This document shows positions 17,069-26,438 of a DNA stretch of 64,000 bases, piece after piece. Numbering within the stretch: position 1 is the first letter of the stretch; the number at the start of each line of letters is the position of its first letter. Where the stretch lies: the NCBI GenBank assembly GCA_964474045.1, contig CAYYRC010000001.1, forward strand, positions 186,001 to 250,000, in the 5' to 3' direction. The position numbers were made by a program, and so were the translations under genes. The notes below the pieces were generated by a model. It did not search any database. It was given only the letters and a program-made list of their open reading frames with translations, and was not told the DNA's origin. The stretch comes from JACJWR01 sp964474045 (GTDB lineage Bacteria > Actinomycetota > Actinomycetes > S36-B12 > UBA10799).

Positions 17069-18400
17069 GTGAGCCACACCGAAGGCGCGCTGGGCCTGGA
17101 CGAGCTCGCCCGGATGGTGGGGGAGCTACCCCTCGCCGGGGCTCCCGACCCGCGCGCGTTCGACGTCCAAACTTGGACCCCGCCGACGGCGCTGCGCCGC
17201 GACCTCGGTGTGCCGGAATCGCTATGGGTGGTATCGGATCGGCGTCCCACCAGCGGCCCGCTGGCGCCCCAGCACGTCATGGGGGTGGGCGGTGCCTCCG
17301 AGTCGCTGGCGACGATCACGCCCCGCGAGCCGGTGGCCGCGGCGCTCGACCTCGGCTGCGGCAGCGGCGTCCAGGCGCTGCTGCTGGGCTACCACGCCGA
17401 CCGGGTGGTGGCCAGCGACATCAGTCCCCGGGCACTGTGGTGCACGGCGCTGACGTGCGCGCTCAACGACCGGCCGGTGCCCGAACTCGTGCTGGCCGAC
17501 CTTGCGGGCCCTTTCGCGCCGGACGAGTTCGATCTTGTGGTGTCCGACCCGCCGTTTGTGATGGCACCCGAGGCGCGCCACGTCTACCGCGACTCCCCGG
17601 CCCCGGCGGACACGCTCACGGCGCGGCTGCTGGCCGACATCGCCCGGATCCTGCGCCCGAGCGGGACCGTCGTGCTGCTGACGTCCTGGCTGGTGCCCGA
17701 CGACGGCGACTGGGCCACGCGGGTGCTCGGCTGGGCCGAGGCTGGCAGCTGGCAGCGCTTCTGGGCGGCTCTGCGCGAGCAGGTGACGCCGGAGCAGTAC
17801 GTGGACCTGTGGTTGCTCGACTCCGGGCAGGGCCGCGATGCCGAACTGCGGCTGCGCTGGGAGCACCATCTGGAAGCCATGGGGGCCGCCGCGATCGGCT
17901 TCGGCTGGGTGCTGGGGGTGACGTCGGCGGGCGCCGCGGACGAGCCCCCGGGGGGAATCTGGGCCGAGGACGTCAGGTCCGCCCGGGTGCTGCCGACAGG
18001 TGCCCAGGTGCGCGCCGAACTCGACCGCCGGCAAGCCCTGCCGGGCGCGGCCGATCTGCTCGGCCGGGGGCTACGGCTGGCCGACGACGCAGTGCTCACG
18101 GCGGTCGACGTCGGTGGCCACGCGGCAGCCGCGGACGCGCTGCTGCTGTCCATGGCGTCGAGCTGGCGTGGCCCGCAGCCGCTGGACCCTGCGCTGTCTT
18201 GGCTGTTCGCGCGCGTGACGGCCGACCGCGACGCTCGGGTGGGCCGGACGATCACGCTGGCCGAGCTGCTGCCGGCTTGCGCCGACGACACCGGATGGGA
18301 GGCCGCCGACGTGCTCGTGTCATGGTTGTCGGGGGTCCGTGATCTGCTCGGTGCGGGGTTCGCCGCGCTTGACGGCGGGCCCGGTCCGGCGCGACAGTGA
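17069..18400 (+). CDS. class I SAM-dependent methyltransferase (HemK/RlmG-like small domain)
   Basis: A 443-residue protein with a GTG start. The SAM-binding motif I is ALDLGCGSGVQALL (residues about 91-104), motif II is VVASDIS, and the catalytic motif VVSDPPFVM resembles the NPPY/NPPF of N-methyltransferases of the HemK/RsmC group. The N-terminal 80 residues and a long C-terminal region (residues about 230-443) are extra domains common in actinobacterial homologues. The target, probably a nucleic acid base or a protein amide nitrogen, cannot be settled here. Confidence 0.82.
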   Translation: MSHTEGALGLDELARMVGELPLAGAPDPRAFDVQTWTPPTALRRDLGVPESLWVVSDRRPTSGPLAPQHVMGVGGASESLATITPREPVAAALDLGCGSGVQALLLGYHADRVVASDISPRALWCTALTCALNDRPVPELVLADLAGPFAPDEFDLVVSDPPFVMAPEARHVYRDSPAPADTLTARLLADIARILRPSGTVVLLTSWLVPDDGDWATRVLGWAEAGSWQRFWAALREQVTPEQYVDLWLLDSGQGRDAELRLRWEHHLEAMGAAAIGFGWVLGVTSAGAADEPPGGIWAEDVRSARVLPTGAQVRAELDRRQALPGAADLLGRGLRLADDAVLTAVDVGGHAAAADALLLSMASSWRGPQPLDPALSWLFARVTADRDARVGRTITLAELLPACADDTGWEAADVLVSWLSGVRDLLGAGFAALDGGPGPARQ

Positions 18401-18476
18401 CCCCCCGCGGGAAGTCCTCGCCCCATGGCAGGGACGATGATGCCGCTGACCGACCACGACCGAAGGAGTGTGCGCA

Positions 18477-21257
18477 GTGTCCTCAGCGGGCGGGTTCCGG
18501 TTGGTGATCGTCGAGTCCCCGGCCAAGGCCAAGACGATTCAGCGCTACTTGGGCCCCGGGTTCCGGGTGGAGGCCAGCGTCGGCCATGTCCGGGACCTGC
18601 CCAACGGCAGCGCGCAGGTGCCTGCGGAGTACCGCGACCAGCCCTGGGGGCGTCTGGGCGTCAACGTGGAGGACGACTTCACGCCCATCTATGTGGTGGC
18701 GCCGGACAAGCGCTCGAAGGTCGCCGACCTGCGCAAGCACCTCAAGGGGGCTGACGAGCTCCTGCTCGCCACCGATGAGGACCGTGAGGGCGAGGCCATC
18801 GCCTGGCATCTGCTGGAGCTGCTCAAGCCCAAGGTCCCGGTGCGCCGCATGGTGTTCAACGAGATCACCCCGGAGGCCATCAAGTTCGCGGCGGGACATA
18901 CCCGCGAGCTTGACACCGACCTCGTTGACGCGCAGGAGACCCGACGCATCATCGACCGCCTGTACGGCTACGAGGTCTCACCGGTGCTCTGGCGCAAGAT
19001 CCGGCCGCTGCTGTCGGCGGGGCGCGTGCAGTCGGTGGCGGTGCGGCTGCTGGTGCAGCGCGAGCGGGAGCGGATCGCCTTCACGGCCGCGGAGTACTGG
19101 GGACTGGATGCGGAGCTGCTGCCGGGTCCGTTCGGAGCCTCGCTCTCGGCCATCGACGGCGTCCGCGTGGCCACCGGCAAGGACTTCGACCGCGATGGCG
19201 CGCTCAGGGGCGCCGACGTCGTTCGCCTCGACGCCCATGCGGCGAACGGGCTGGCCGACGCGCTCACGGGACAGCCCATGCGGGTGGAGGATGTGGTCGA
19301 GAAGCCGTCCAAGCGCTCTCCCTCGGCACCGTTCACCACGTCCACGCTGCAGCAGGAGGCCTCGCGGAAGCTGCGGTGGGGCGCCCAGCGCACCATGCGC
19401 GTGGCGCAGGGGCTCTATGAGCGCGGCTACATCACCTATATGCGCACCGACTCGGTGACGCTGTCGGACACGGCTATCGCGGCAGCGCGCAGGCAGGCGG
19501 GCGAGCTGTACGGCGCGGACCATGTGGCGTCCGCTCCGCGGCGCTACAAGGGCAAGGCCAAGAACGCGCAGGAGGCGCACGAGGCCATCCGCCCCGCCGG
19601 CGACCACTTCCGCACGCCGACGGACCTGGCCGGGGAGCTCCGCGGCGACGACTTCGCCCTCTACGACCTGATCTGGAAGCGCACGGTCGCCTCGCAGATG
19701 GCCGATGCGCGGGTGGCCACCACCACCGTTCGCATCTCGGCGGCCGCCGGTGACGGCAGGGTGTGCGAGTTCACGGCGTCCGGCACGGTCGTGCTGTTCC
19801 GGGGCTTCCTGGCCGCCTATGTGGAAGGCACCGACGACGAGGGGCCGGCGGCCGGGGGCAGTCGGGAGTCCGGGCACCTGCCGGCCCTCGCCAAGGGCGA
19901 CGAGGTCACCGCGCGTGACATCGCAGCGGTCGGCCACGAGACACGCCCGCCGGCCCGGTTCACCGAGGCCAGCTTGGTGAAGGAGCTCGAAGAGCGCGGC
20001 ATCGGCCGGCCGTCCACCTACGCGTCGGTGATCCAGACCATCCAGGACCGCGGCTACACCTTCAAGCGCGGTTCGGCGCTCATCCCTACGTGGCTCAGCT
20101 TCGCGGTCGTGCGGTTGCTCGAGGACCACTTCGGCGAGCTCGTGGACTATGAGTTCACCGCCCGCATGGAGGAGGTCCTCGACCTCGTCGCCGGCGGCGA
20201 GAGCCAGCGGGTGGGGGTGCTGCGCCGGTTCTACTCGGGCGGCGAGGACTTCGTCGGGCTGCACCCGATGATCAGCGGCCACGGCGACATCGACGCCCGC
20301 GAGAACGCCGCCTTCCCGATCGCCGGCACGGATGCGGTGCTGCGGGTCGGCAAGTACGGGCCCTATCTGGACTCTGGCGGCCGGCGGTTCAACGTGCCGC
20401 CCGAGTTGGCCCCCGACGAGCTCACCGCCGCCAAGGTGGCCGAGCTGGAGGCCACCCCGACTGAGCGCGAGGTGGGGATCGCGCCGGACAGCGGGCGCCG
20501 CATCGTGGCCAAGGTGGGTCGCTACGGGCCTTTCATCACCGAGGTGCTGACCGAGGAGGAGGCCGAGCTCGGCCCGCGCAAGCGGCCGAAGCCCCGCACC
20601 GCCAGCCTGTTCAAGGACATGACCGTGGACGGCATCACGCTGGAACAGGCCCTGCCGCTGCTGGAGCTGCCGCGCACCGTGGGCGCGCACCCTGCGGACG
20701 GTGAGCCGATCACGGCCCAGAACGGCCGCTATGGCCCCTACCTGCTGCACGGCTCGGACTCCCGCTCCCTGCCGGACGAGGAGTCGATCTTCAGCATCGA
20801 CCTCGACGGGGCGCTGGCGCTGTTCGCGCAGCCGAAGACGCGGGGTCGCCGGGCGGCGGATCCGGGTATCCCGGTCGGCGAGGATCCGGCGACGGGGGCG
20901 CAGATCCTGCTCAAGAACGGTCGCTTCGGGCCGTATGTCACCGACGGCGAGACCAACGCGTCGCTGCGCTCGGCAGACCAGCCGGACACCCTGACCTTGG
21001 AGCGTGCGGCCGAGCTGCTGGCCGACCGCCGCGCCGCCGGTCCGCCCAAGAAGCGGGCTGCCAAGAAGGCTGCGGCCAAGAAGGCGCCCGCTAAGAAGGC
21101 GGCGGCCAAGAAGGCTCCCGCCAAGAAGACCGCGGCCAAGGCGGCGGCGAAGAAGGCACCCGCGAAGAAGGCACCCGCGAAGAAGGCCCCCGCCAAGAAG
21201 GCCGCTGCGAAGAAGGCCGCTGCGCCCCGCGTCCCCGCCGCGGTCGGATCGGAGTAG
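18477..21257 (+). CDS. topA: DNA topoisomerase I
   Basis: A 926-residue type IA topoisomerase that relaxes negative supercoils. The Toprim domain has LVIVESPAKAKTI and TDEDREGEAIAWH. The catalytic tyrosine lies in GYITYMRTDSVT near residue 321. There are several C-terminal repeats with the form NGRYGPY/KYGPYL, and a tail of Lys-Lys-Ala-Pro-Ala repeats (residues about 860-915). Actinobacterial TopA tails of this kind increase DNA binding and processivity. The GTG at 18477 is chosen because AAGGAG lies 8 nt upstream; an in-frame GTG 9 nt earlier is too close to that site. tmk follows after 2 nt. Confidence 0.97.
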   Translation: MSSAGGFRLVIVESPAKAKTIQRYLGPGFRVEASVGHVRDLPNGSAQVPAEYRDQPWGRLGVNVEDDFTPIYVVAPDKRSKVADLRKHLKGADELLLATDEDREGEAIAWHLLELLKPKVPVRRMVFNEITPEAIKFAAGHTRELDTDLVDAQETRRIIDRLYGYEVSPVLWRKIRPLLSAGRVQSVAVRLLVQRERERIAFTAAEYWGLDAELLPGPFGASLSAIDGVRVATGKDFDRDGALRGADVVRLDAHAANGLADALTGQPMRVEDVVEKPSKRSPSAPFTTSTLQQEASRKLRWGAQRTMRVAQGLYERGYITYMRTDSVTLSDTAIAAARRQAGELYGADHVASAPRRYKGKAKNAQEAHEAIRPAGDHFRTPTDLAGELRGDDFALYDLIWKRTVASQMADARVATTTVRISAAAGDGRVCEFTASGTVVLFRGFLAAYVEGTDDEGPAAGGSRESGHLPALAKGDEVTARDIAAVGHETRPPARFTEASLVKELEERGIGRPSTYASVIQTIQDRGYTFKRGSALIPTWLSFAVVRLLEDHFGELVDYEFTARMEEVLDLVAGGESQRVGVLRRFYSGGEDFVGLHPMISGHGDIDARENAAFPIAGTDAVLRVGKYGPYLDSGGRRFNVPPELAPDELTAAKVAELEATPTEREVGIAPDSGRRIVAKVGRYGPFITEVLTEEEAELGPRKRPKPRTASLFKDMTVDGITLEQALPLLELPRTVGAHPADGEPITAQNGRYGPYLLHGSDSRSLPDEESIFSIDLDGALALFAQPKTRGRRAADPGIPVGEDPATGAQILLKNGRFGPYVTDGETNASLRSADQPDTLTLERAAELLADRRAAGPPKKRAAKKAAAKKAPAKKAAAKKAPAKKTAAKAAAKKAPAKKAPAKKAPAKKAAAKKAAAPRVPAAVGSE

Positions 21258-21259
21258 CC

Positions 21260-21907
21260 GTGCCGGTCGCCCCCGTGTCTGGGAACCGAGGCGGTGGCGG
21301 GGCCTTCGTGGTGTTCGAGGGCGGCGAGGGCGCGGGCAAGTCCACCGTCATCGCCGCGGTGGCCGAGGATTTCCTGGCGGCCGGGCGGGAGGTGGTGACG
21401 ACTCGTGAGCCGGGGGGGACCCCGACCGCCGAGGCCATCCGAGGCGTCCTGCTGGCCCCGGCCGACGCCCCAATGGCCGATCGCTGTGAGGCGCTGCTGT
21501 TCGCAGCCGCGCGGGCGGATCACGTGGCCAAGGTGATCCGCCCGGCTATCGCCCGCGGCGCGCTGGTGTTGAGCGACCGGTTCGTGGACTCCTCGCTGGC
21601 CTACCAGGGCTTCGCCCGCGGGCTGGACGTGGACGAGGTGCGCGGGCTGAGCAGGTGGGCCTGCGACGGCGTCGAGCCGGATCTGACCATCGTGCTGGAC
21701 CTCGACCCGCAGGTAGGGCTGGAACGGGCCCGGGACGGCAACAGGATGGAGGCCCAGGGGCTGGACTTCCACCGCGCGGTGCGTGCGGGCTTGCTGTCAC
21801 TGGCCGCGCAGGCGCCGTCTCGCTACGTGGTCGTCGACGCCGCCAGACCGCTACCGGCGGTGGTGGCTGACTCGCTGGCGGCGATGGCAGGGGTGGCGTC
21901 CCCATGA
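21260..21907 (+). CDS. tmk: thymidylate kinase
   Basis: A 215-residue kinase that converts dTMP to dTDP. The P-loop is FEGGEGAGKST, the DRF/H motif is LSDRFVDSSLAYQG, and TREPGGTP is the conserved Arg-containing loop. GTG start 2 nt after topA and a 4-nt overlap with holB place it in the topA-tmk-holB operon, an order common in actinobacteria. Confidence 0.97.
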   Translation: MPVAPVSGNRGGGGAFVVFEGGEGAGKSTVIAAVAEDFLAAGREVVTTREPGGTPTAEAIRGVLLAPADAPMADRCEALLFAAARADHVAKVIRPAIARGALVLSDRFVDSSLAYQGFARGLDVDEVRGLSRWACDGVEPDLTIVLDLDPQVGLERARDGNRMEAQGLDFHRAVRAGLLSLAAQAPSRYVVVDAARPLPAVVADSLAAMAGVASP

Positions 21908-23070
21908 GCGTCTGGGACCGCGTCGTGGGCCAGGAGCCGGTCATCGCGGAGTTCCGCCGGGCGGTCGCCGGGGCGCCGGACAACCGCGCCATGACCCATG
22001 CCTGGCTCGTCACCGGTCCGCCTGGATCGGGGCGCTCGGTGGCGGCGGAGGCCTTCGCCACCGCGCTGGTGTGCCCCAGCGGCGGCTGCGGCGCCTGCGA
22101 CTCCTGTGCCAGCGTGGCCGCCGGCCGGCACAGCGACGTTGCTGTGGTGAAGCCCGCGGGAGTGATCATGGGCGTCGACCAGACCCGTGCGCTGGTGTCG
22201 CGGATCGCGGTCATGCCGGGGCGCAGCGACTGGAACGTGGTCGTGATCGAGGATGCCGACCGGCTCAACGAGCACGCGGACAACGCGCTGCTGAAGTCCC
22301 TGGAGGAACCTCCCGACCATGGCGTCTGGATCCTGTGCGCGCCCAGCGCCGACGATGTGCTGCCGACGATCCGATCCCGCTGCCGGGTGGTGCGCCTGCG
22401 CACGCCGCCGATCGACGAGGTCGCCCGCTTCCTGCGGGACTCCCTCGGCGCCGATCCCGCGCTGGCGGCCTATGCGGCTCGGTCCTCGCAGGGCCACATC
22501 GGGCGGGCCCGGGCGCTCGTCCTGGATGCCGACGCCCGCCGCCAGCATCAGGTCGTGCTGCACCTGCCGCAGCGCCTGGGGTCGGTGGCGGCCTGCCTGG
22601 CCGCCGCAGGGGACCTGGTGGCCGCCGCGCGGTCGCGCGCGGAGGCCATCGCCGATCCGCTGGACGCTGCCGAGGAGGCGGAACTGCTGCGCGCCTACGG
22701 CGACGGCGCGACCGGTGCCGGCAGCGCCCGCGGCCGCGCCGGCGCGGCGTTGAAGGAGCTTGAGCGCGATCAGCGCAACCGCCGGCGGCGACTGGTCCGC
22801 GACGAGCTGGACCGGGTCCTGGTGGACCTGCAGGGTCTCTACCGCGACGTGCTGTCGGTGGCGGTCGGCGGGGCGGTACCGCTGATCAACGAGGAGGCCC
22901 GGGCCGAGGTCGAGCAGCTGGCCGCGGCGACGGACGGCCCGGGGGTGCTCGAGCGCCTGGATGCTATCGCTCAGGCCCGTCGAGCCGTTGCAGCCGACGG
23001 CAGCGAGGACCTGGTGCTGGCCGAGCTCACGCTTGCCCTGCAACGCCCGAGCACCCAGCGCCGCGGCTAA
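21904..23070 (+). CDS. holB: DNA polymerase III delta-prime subunit
   Basis: A 388-residue clamp-loader subunit. The P-loop is GPPGSGRS, with Arg in place of the catalytic Lys, as expected for the non-hydrolysing delta-prime subunit. The zinc module is CPSGGCGACDSC and the sensor-1/SRC region is IRSRCRVV. The Asp-Ala-Asp box is VVIEDADRL. It overlaps tmk by 4 nt. Confidence 0.94.
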   Translation: MSVWDRVVGQEPVIAEFRRAVAGAPDNRAMTHAWLVTGPPGSGRSVAAEAFATALVCPSGGCGACDSCASVAAGRHSDVAVVKPAGVIMGVDQTRALVSRIAVMPGRSDWNVVVIEDADRLNEHADNALLKSLEEPPDHGVWILCAPSADDVLPTIRSRCRVVRLRTPPIDEVARFLRDSLGADPALAAYAARSSQGHIGRARALVLDADARRQHQVVLHLPQRLGSVAACLAAAGDLVAAARSRAEAIADPLDAAEEAELLRAYGDGATGAGSARGRAGAALKELERDQRNRRRRLVRDELDRVLVDLQGLYRDVLSVAVGGAVPLINEEARAEVEQLAAATDGPGVLERLDAIAQARRAVAADGSEDLVLAELTLALQRPSTQRRG

Positions 23071-23141
23071 CGACTTAGGCCCTGGGCGGACGGCCGGAAT
23101 CGGCTCTGGGATTCGTCGGAGCCGCCGCGTACCGTAGTGCC

Positions 23142-23999
23142 ATGGGCAATCAGCAGCAGTGGTCGGACATGGTGATCCGCGCCATGAACTGGAGCCGGGA
23201 CCGGGTTGAGGACGCTCGCCTGGAACGGCAGCGTCGCAACGATCCCGTGCTGATGGCCCGCGCTCAGCGGCAGGCCGCGCTCGTCCGTCGCGCCCAGGCG
23301 GAGCAGGCGCAGCTGGTGGCGAACCAGCGCCACACCAACCTGCTGCGGCGGCTGCACGCCAGGGCGACGACCGGCTTCTACGTGGCGGCGGGATCCGCCG
23401 GGTTGGGCGCCGTCGACCTGGTCGGGGCGGCGGTTGCGGACAACCCGAACGTCGTGCCGCCCGGCGCGGGGCTGTGGTTCGTGGCCGCGGCCGTGTCCGG
23501 CCTGATCGGCGCGCGGGCCAGGGCCCGCTTGAAGGCCGGTCCGCAGCCGGTCCAGGTCGAGCTGCCACCCGTGCCGCCGCCGCTGCTCCCGCCTGGGTGC
23601 GTGGGCGCGGAGGAGGCGCAGGAGATCTACAACTGCGAGGCGCGCCTCATCGCCATGATCCCGGCGGTGGATCATCTGCTCCCCGAAGCCGGCCTCTCAT
23701 TGCGCCAGACGCTGCACGCCGTGCAGCCGCGGCTGCATGGCGTGGTGGAGCGGCTGGAGGCCCTGGCCAGCATCGATGTGATGCGTGCGCCGCAGGCCGC
23801 CGAGGCTGCGGAGACGCTGCGCAGGGTGCTCGTCGGGGGAATCGAGTCCTACGACCACCTGATCAACGCCACCGCGACGCTGCTGGCGGCCCCCGATCCG
23901 CGCGGCGGCGCCACCCAGAGCCTGGCGATCGCCACCCAGGAGCTCGAGGCCTATGCCGCCGGGCTGTCGGCGGCCTCCGACGCCTTCGATGGCCAGTGA
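23142..23999 (+). CDS. conserved actinobacterial protein of unknown function
   Basis: A 285-residue protein. A basic, Gln/Arg-rich coiled-coil N-terminus (residues 1-75) precedes two hydrophobic helices (about 80-100 and 110-128), a Pro-rich linker (VELPPVPPPLLPP) and a helical C-terminal domain with EEAQEIYNCEARLIAMIPA. The layout loosely resembles the actinobacterial phage-shock envelope protein PspM, but I cannot confirm this. It overlaps the downstream secreted peptidase by 3 nt, suggesting an operon and an envelope-related role. Confidence 0.6.
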   Translation: MGNQQQWSDMVIRAMNWSRDRVEDARLERQRRNDPVLMARAQRQAALVRRAQAEQAQLVANQRHTNLLRRLHARATTGFYVAAGSAGLGAVDLVGAAVADNPNVVPPGAGLWFVAAAVSGLIGARARARLKAGPQPVQVELPPVPPPLLPPGCVGAEEAQEIYNCEARLIAMIPAVDHLLPEAGLSLRQTLHAVQPRLHGVVERLEALASIDVMRAPQAAEAAETLRRVLVGGIESYDHLINATATLLAAPDPRGGATQSLAIATQELEAYAAGLSAASDAFDGQ

Positions 24000-25525
24000 G
24001 GATCGGTGCGCTGCCGCTCACGCTGACGGCCCTGCTGGTGACGGTCGCCGGCTGCGGTCTCTCGGTGGGCGGCCCAGCGACCGGGAGCTTCCGCACCCCG
24101 GACTCCCGCAACGCGCCGGAGGCTGCGCTGCAGCAGTTCTACGACCAGCAACTGCAGTGGCGCCAATGCGGTGACAACCAGTGCGCCAAGCTCACGGTGC
24201 CGATGGACTATGCGAACCCGACTGCCGGCACGGTTCAGCTCGCGGTGCTCAAGGTGCCGTCCACCGGCAACGGCCGCAACGGCACGCTGGTGGTCAACCC
24301 CGGCGGGCCAGGTGGCTCGGGGGTGGAGTACGCCCAAGCCGCGGACCGGGTTCTCACCCCCGATCTGCTCAAGGCCTACGACATCGTCGGCTTCGACCCC
24401 CGGGGCGTCGGTGCCAGCGACCCGCTGAAGTGCCTGACGGGCGCCCAGCTCGACCAGTTCCTGGCAACGGACGGCTCCCCGGACACCCCGGCCGAGACCG
24501 CGGCGATCGATAGCGAGTCCAGGGACCTCGGGGCGCGCTGCCAGGCGGCCGACGCCACGCTCGCGGCCAACATCGGATCCACGTCGGTGGTCAAGGACAT
24601 GGACATCCTGCGTGCCGCCCTGGACCAGCCGCAGCTCAACTACCTCGGGTTCAGCTACGGCACCTACCTGGGCGCGCTGTATGCGGACGAGTTCGTCGGC
24701 CGCGTCGGCCGTTTCGTGTTGGACGGCGCGATCGACCCGGCGCTGAGCAACACCGAGCTCAGCCACGGGCAGGCGCTGGCCTTCGAGGTCGCCCTGCAGC
24801 GCTACCTGGACGACTGCACCACCCAGCAGTCGTCGTGTCCTCTGGGCTCCGATCCCGCGGTGGCCAAGCAGAGGCTGCTCGACCTGCTCGCAGCGATCGA
24901 TGCCCAGCCGCTGCCCACCTCGGACCCCCAGCGGCCGCTGACGCAGGCACTCGCGCTGTCGGCCCTGATCTACCCCCTCTACCAGCCGTCGATGGGCTGG
25001 CCGTTGCTGACCCGCGCGATCACCGCCGCCCTCAAGGGCGATGGTGCGCCCATGCTCGAGATCGTCGACACGTTCAACGAACGGTCCGCCGACGGCACCT
25101 ATGCCAACAACGGCACCGATGCGCTGTACGCGGTCAACTGCGTGGACCGCCCGGACCGCCCGGACCTGCAGCAGACCCAGCAGCTGGCCGCGACCTGGGG
25201 GCAGGAGGCGCCGGCGTTCGGGGCCTTCCTGGCATACGGCAACCTGCCCTGTAGCTACTGGCCGCTGCCAGCCACCGACACGCCAGCGGCCGTGCGCGCC
25301 GAGGGAGCCCCGCCGATCTTGGTCGTGGGGACCCAGTACGACCCCGCAACGCCCTACCCCTGGGCGCAGGCGCTGGCCGACGAGTTGGCCAGCGGAGTGC
25401 TGCTGACGTGGCAGGACGGTGACGGCCACACTGCCTACAACAACGGGTCCACCTGCATCGACACCACCGTCGATGACTTCCTCGTCGACGGCGTGGTGCC
25501 CCCGGACGGCAAAGTCTGCCGCTAG
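23996..25525 (+). CDS. secreted TAP-like alpha/beta-hydrolase peptidase (lipoprotein)
   Basis: A 509-residue exported hydrolase of the tripeptidyl-aminopeptidase (S33) type. The GTG start overlaps the upstream stop. A lipoprotein signal ending LLVTVAGC is present. Other motifs are the oxyanion region NPGGPGGSG, the nucleophile elbow GFSYGTYLG (Ser near residue 223), and C-terminal TAP-like catalytic residues in VVGTQYDPATPY (Asp) and DGDGHTAY (His). It probably releases N-terminal peptides outside the membrane. The gene converges with the small membrane gene at 25522. Confidence 0.9.
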   Translation: MRIGALPLTLTALLVTVAGCGLSVGGPATGSFRTPDSRNAPEAALQQFYDQQLQWRQCGDNQCAKLTVPMDYANPTAGTVQLAVLKVPSTGNGRNGTLVVNPGGPGGSGVEYAQAADRVLTPDLLKAYDIVGFDPRGVGASDPLKCLTGAQLDQFLATDGSPDTPAETAAIDSESRDLGARCQAADATLAANIGSTSVVKDMDILRAALDQPQLNYLGFSYGTYLGALYADEFVGRVGRFVLDGAIDPALSNTELSHGQALAFEVALQRYLDDCTTQQSSCPLGSDPAVAKQRLLDLLAAIDAQPLPTSDPQRPLTQALALSALIYPLYQPSMGWPLLTRAITAALKGDGAPMLEIVDTFNERSADGTYANNGTDALYAVNCVDRPDRPDLQQTQQLAATWGQEAPAFGAFLAYGNLPCSYWPLPATDTPAAVRAEGAPPILVVGTQYDPATPYPWAQALADELASGVLLTWQDGDGHTAYNNGSTCIDTTVDDFLVDGVVPPDGKVCR

Positions 25526-25722
25526 CCGGACGGTGAGGCGGGCGCCGGCGATGCCGAGCTGCCCGGCTGCTCGACCGTCACCTGCAGGAAGGGGACGTGC
25601 TGGGAGGCCCAGGGGAAGACCACCAGGAACAGCAGCGTGAGCACCGCGAGCACGGCGACGACGGCCTGGGCCGTTTTGGCGGCGGTGCCGCCGGGCAGGT
25701 TCCGCCAGAGCCAGCCGTACAT
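25522..25722 (-). CDS. small single-pass membrane protein downstream of sortase
   Basis: A 66-residue protein with an N-terminal WLWRNLPGG, one transmembrane helix (AQAVVAVLAVLTLLFLVVFPW) and a Ser/Pro/Ala-rich extracellular tail. Its ATG overlaps the sortase stop (ATGA), so it is co-translated with the sortase. Comparable small proteins accompany class E sortases in actinobacteria. The function is unknown. Confidence 0.7.
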   Translation of the reverse strand: MYGWLWRNLPGGTAAKTAQAVVAVLAVLTLLFLVVFPWASQHVPFLQVTVEQPGSSASPAPASPSG

Positions 25723-26435
25723 CAGCCGCTCACCTTCAGTTGTGGGGCCGGTCCCGGCTTGGCCTGCGCTGTGACGAGCTCGCCCCACCAGATCCAGCGG
25801 TGGCTGTTGCCGTACTCGGGGTCGCAGGTGGTGAGTGTCACCAGCTTGGTGGGGAACGACGGGTCGTCCGGGAACGGCTTGGGGGCTACCGTCCACACCT
25901 CGTCGGGGAGCACGAGCTGCGTCTTGAACAGCCGGTAGGTGTACCAGCCGGTGGCCGTCTCCACATACACGTTGTCCCCCGCCTGTAGCTCGTCGATGTG
26001 GCGCAACGGCTCGCCGTAGGTGATCCGATGGGCGGCGACGGCGAAGTTGCCGGTCTGCCCTGGCATCGCCGAGTCGGGGTAGTGGCCGACGCCTTTGGCG
26101 AGCTCGGTCAGGGAAACGCCCTGCAGGACCGGCGTCGACTTCATGTTGTTGCCGAGTCGCGGAATCGTCATGAGGGCGAATGCGTCCCCGATCGCCGGGG
26201 TCGGTTCCGGCGCGGGCGTGGCGGCCGCGGTCGGCGCAGCTGACGAGGCGGGCGCGGACCCGGAAGCGGTCGGGCTGGGCGAGGCTGACCAGGAACTGCG
26301 CAGCCCGTCGGCCTCGGCGGCGGCAGCCCGATGGGAAAGGAAGGTGGTCCACCAGATGGTGTAGGCGACGAAGAGCAGCAGGATCACACCGAGCGTGATC
26401 AGGACCTCGCCGAGGCCTCGGACTGCTGTGCGCAT
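25722..26435 (-). CDS. class E sortase
   Basis: A 237-residue membrane-anchored transpeptidase that attaches surface proteins to peptidoglycan. An N-terminal transmembrane helix (VLITLGVILLLFVAYTIWW) is followed by a Ser/Pro/Ala-rich linker and the sortase barrel. The catalytic His is in AAHRITYG, the Cys in LVTLTTCDPEYG (near residue 204), and the Arg in NSHRWIWWGEL. Class E enzymes favour LAxTG signals, and the protein at 27563-28237 carries LATTG. The genes lie in the same orientation with the unknown protein at 26439 between them. Confidence 0.93.
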   Translation of the reverse strand: MRTAVRGLGEVLITLGVILLLFVAYTIWWTTFLSHRAAAAEADGLRSSWSASPSPTASGSAPASSAAPTAAATPAPEPTPAIGDAFALMTIPRLGNNMKSTPVLQGVSLTELAKGVGHYPDSAMPGQTGNFAVAAHRITYGEPLRHIDELQAGDNVYVETATGWYTYRLFKTQLVLPDEVWTVAPKPFPDDPSFPTKLVTLTTCDPEYGNSHRWIWWGELVTAQAKPGPAPQLKVSG

Positions 26436-26438
26436 GGC

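Noticed and set aside
14477..17077. An 866-codon open frame opposite hppA
   Set aside because: It mirrors hppA almost end to end and its composition (His/Arg/Gly/Gln-rich) is that of a shadow frame.
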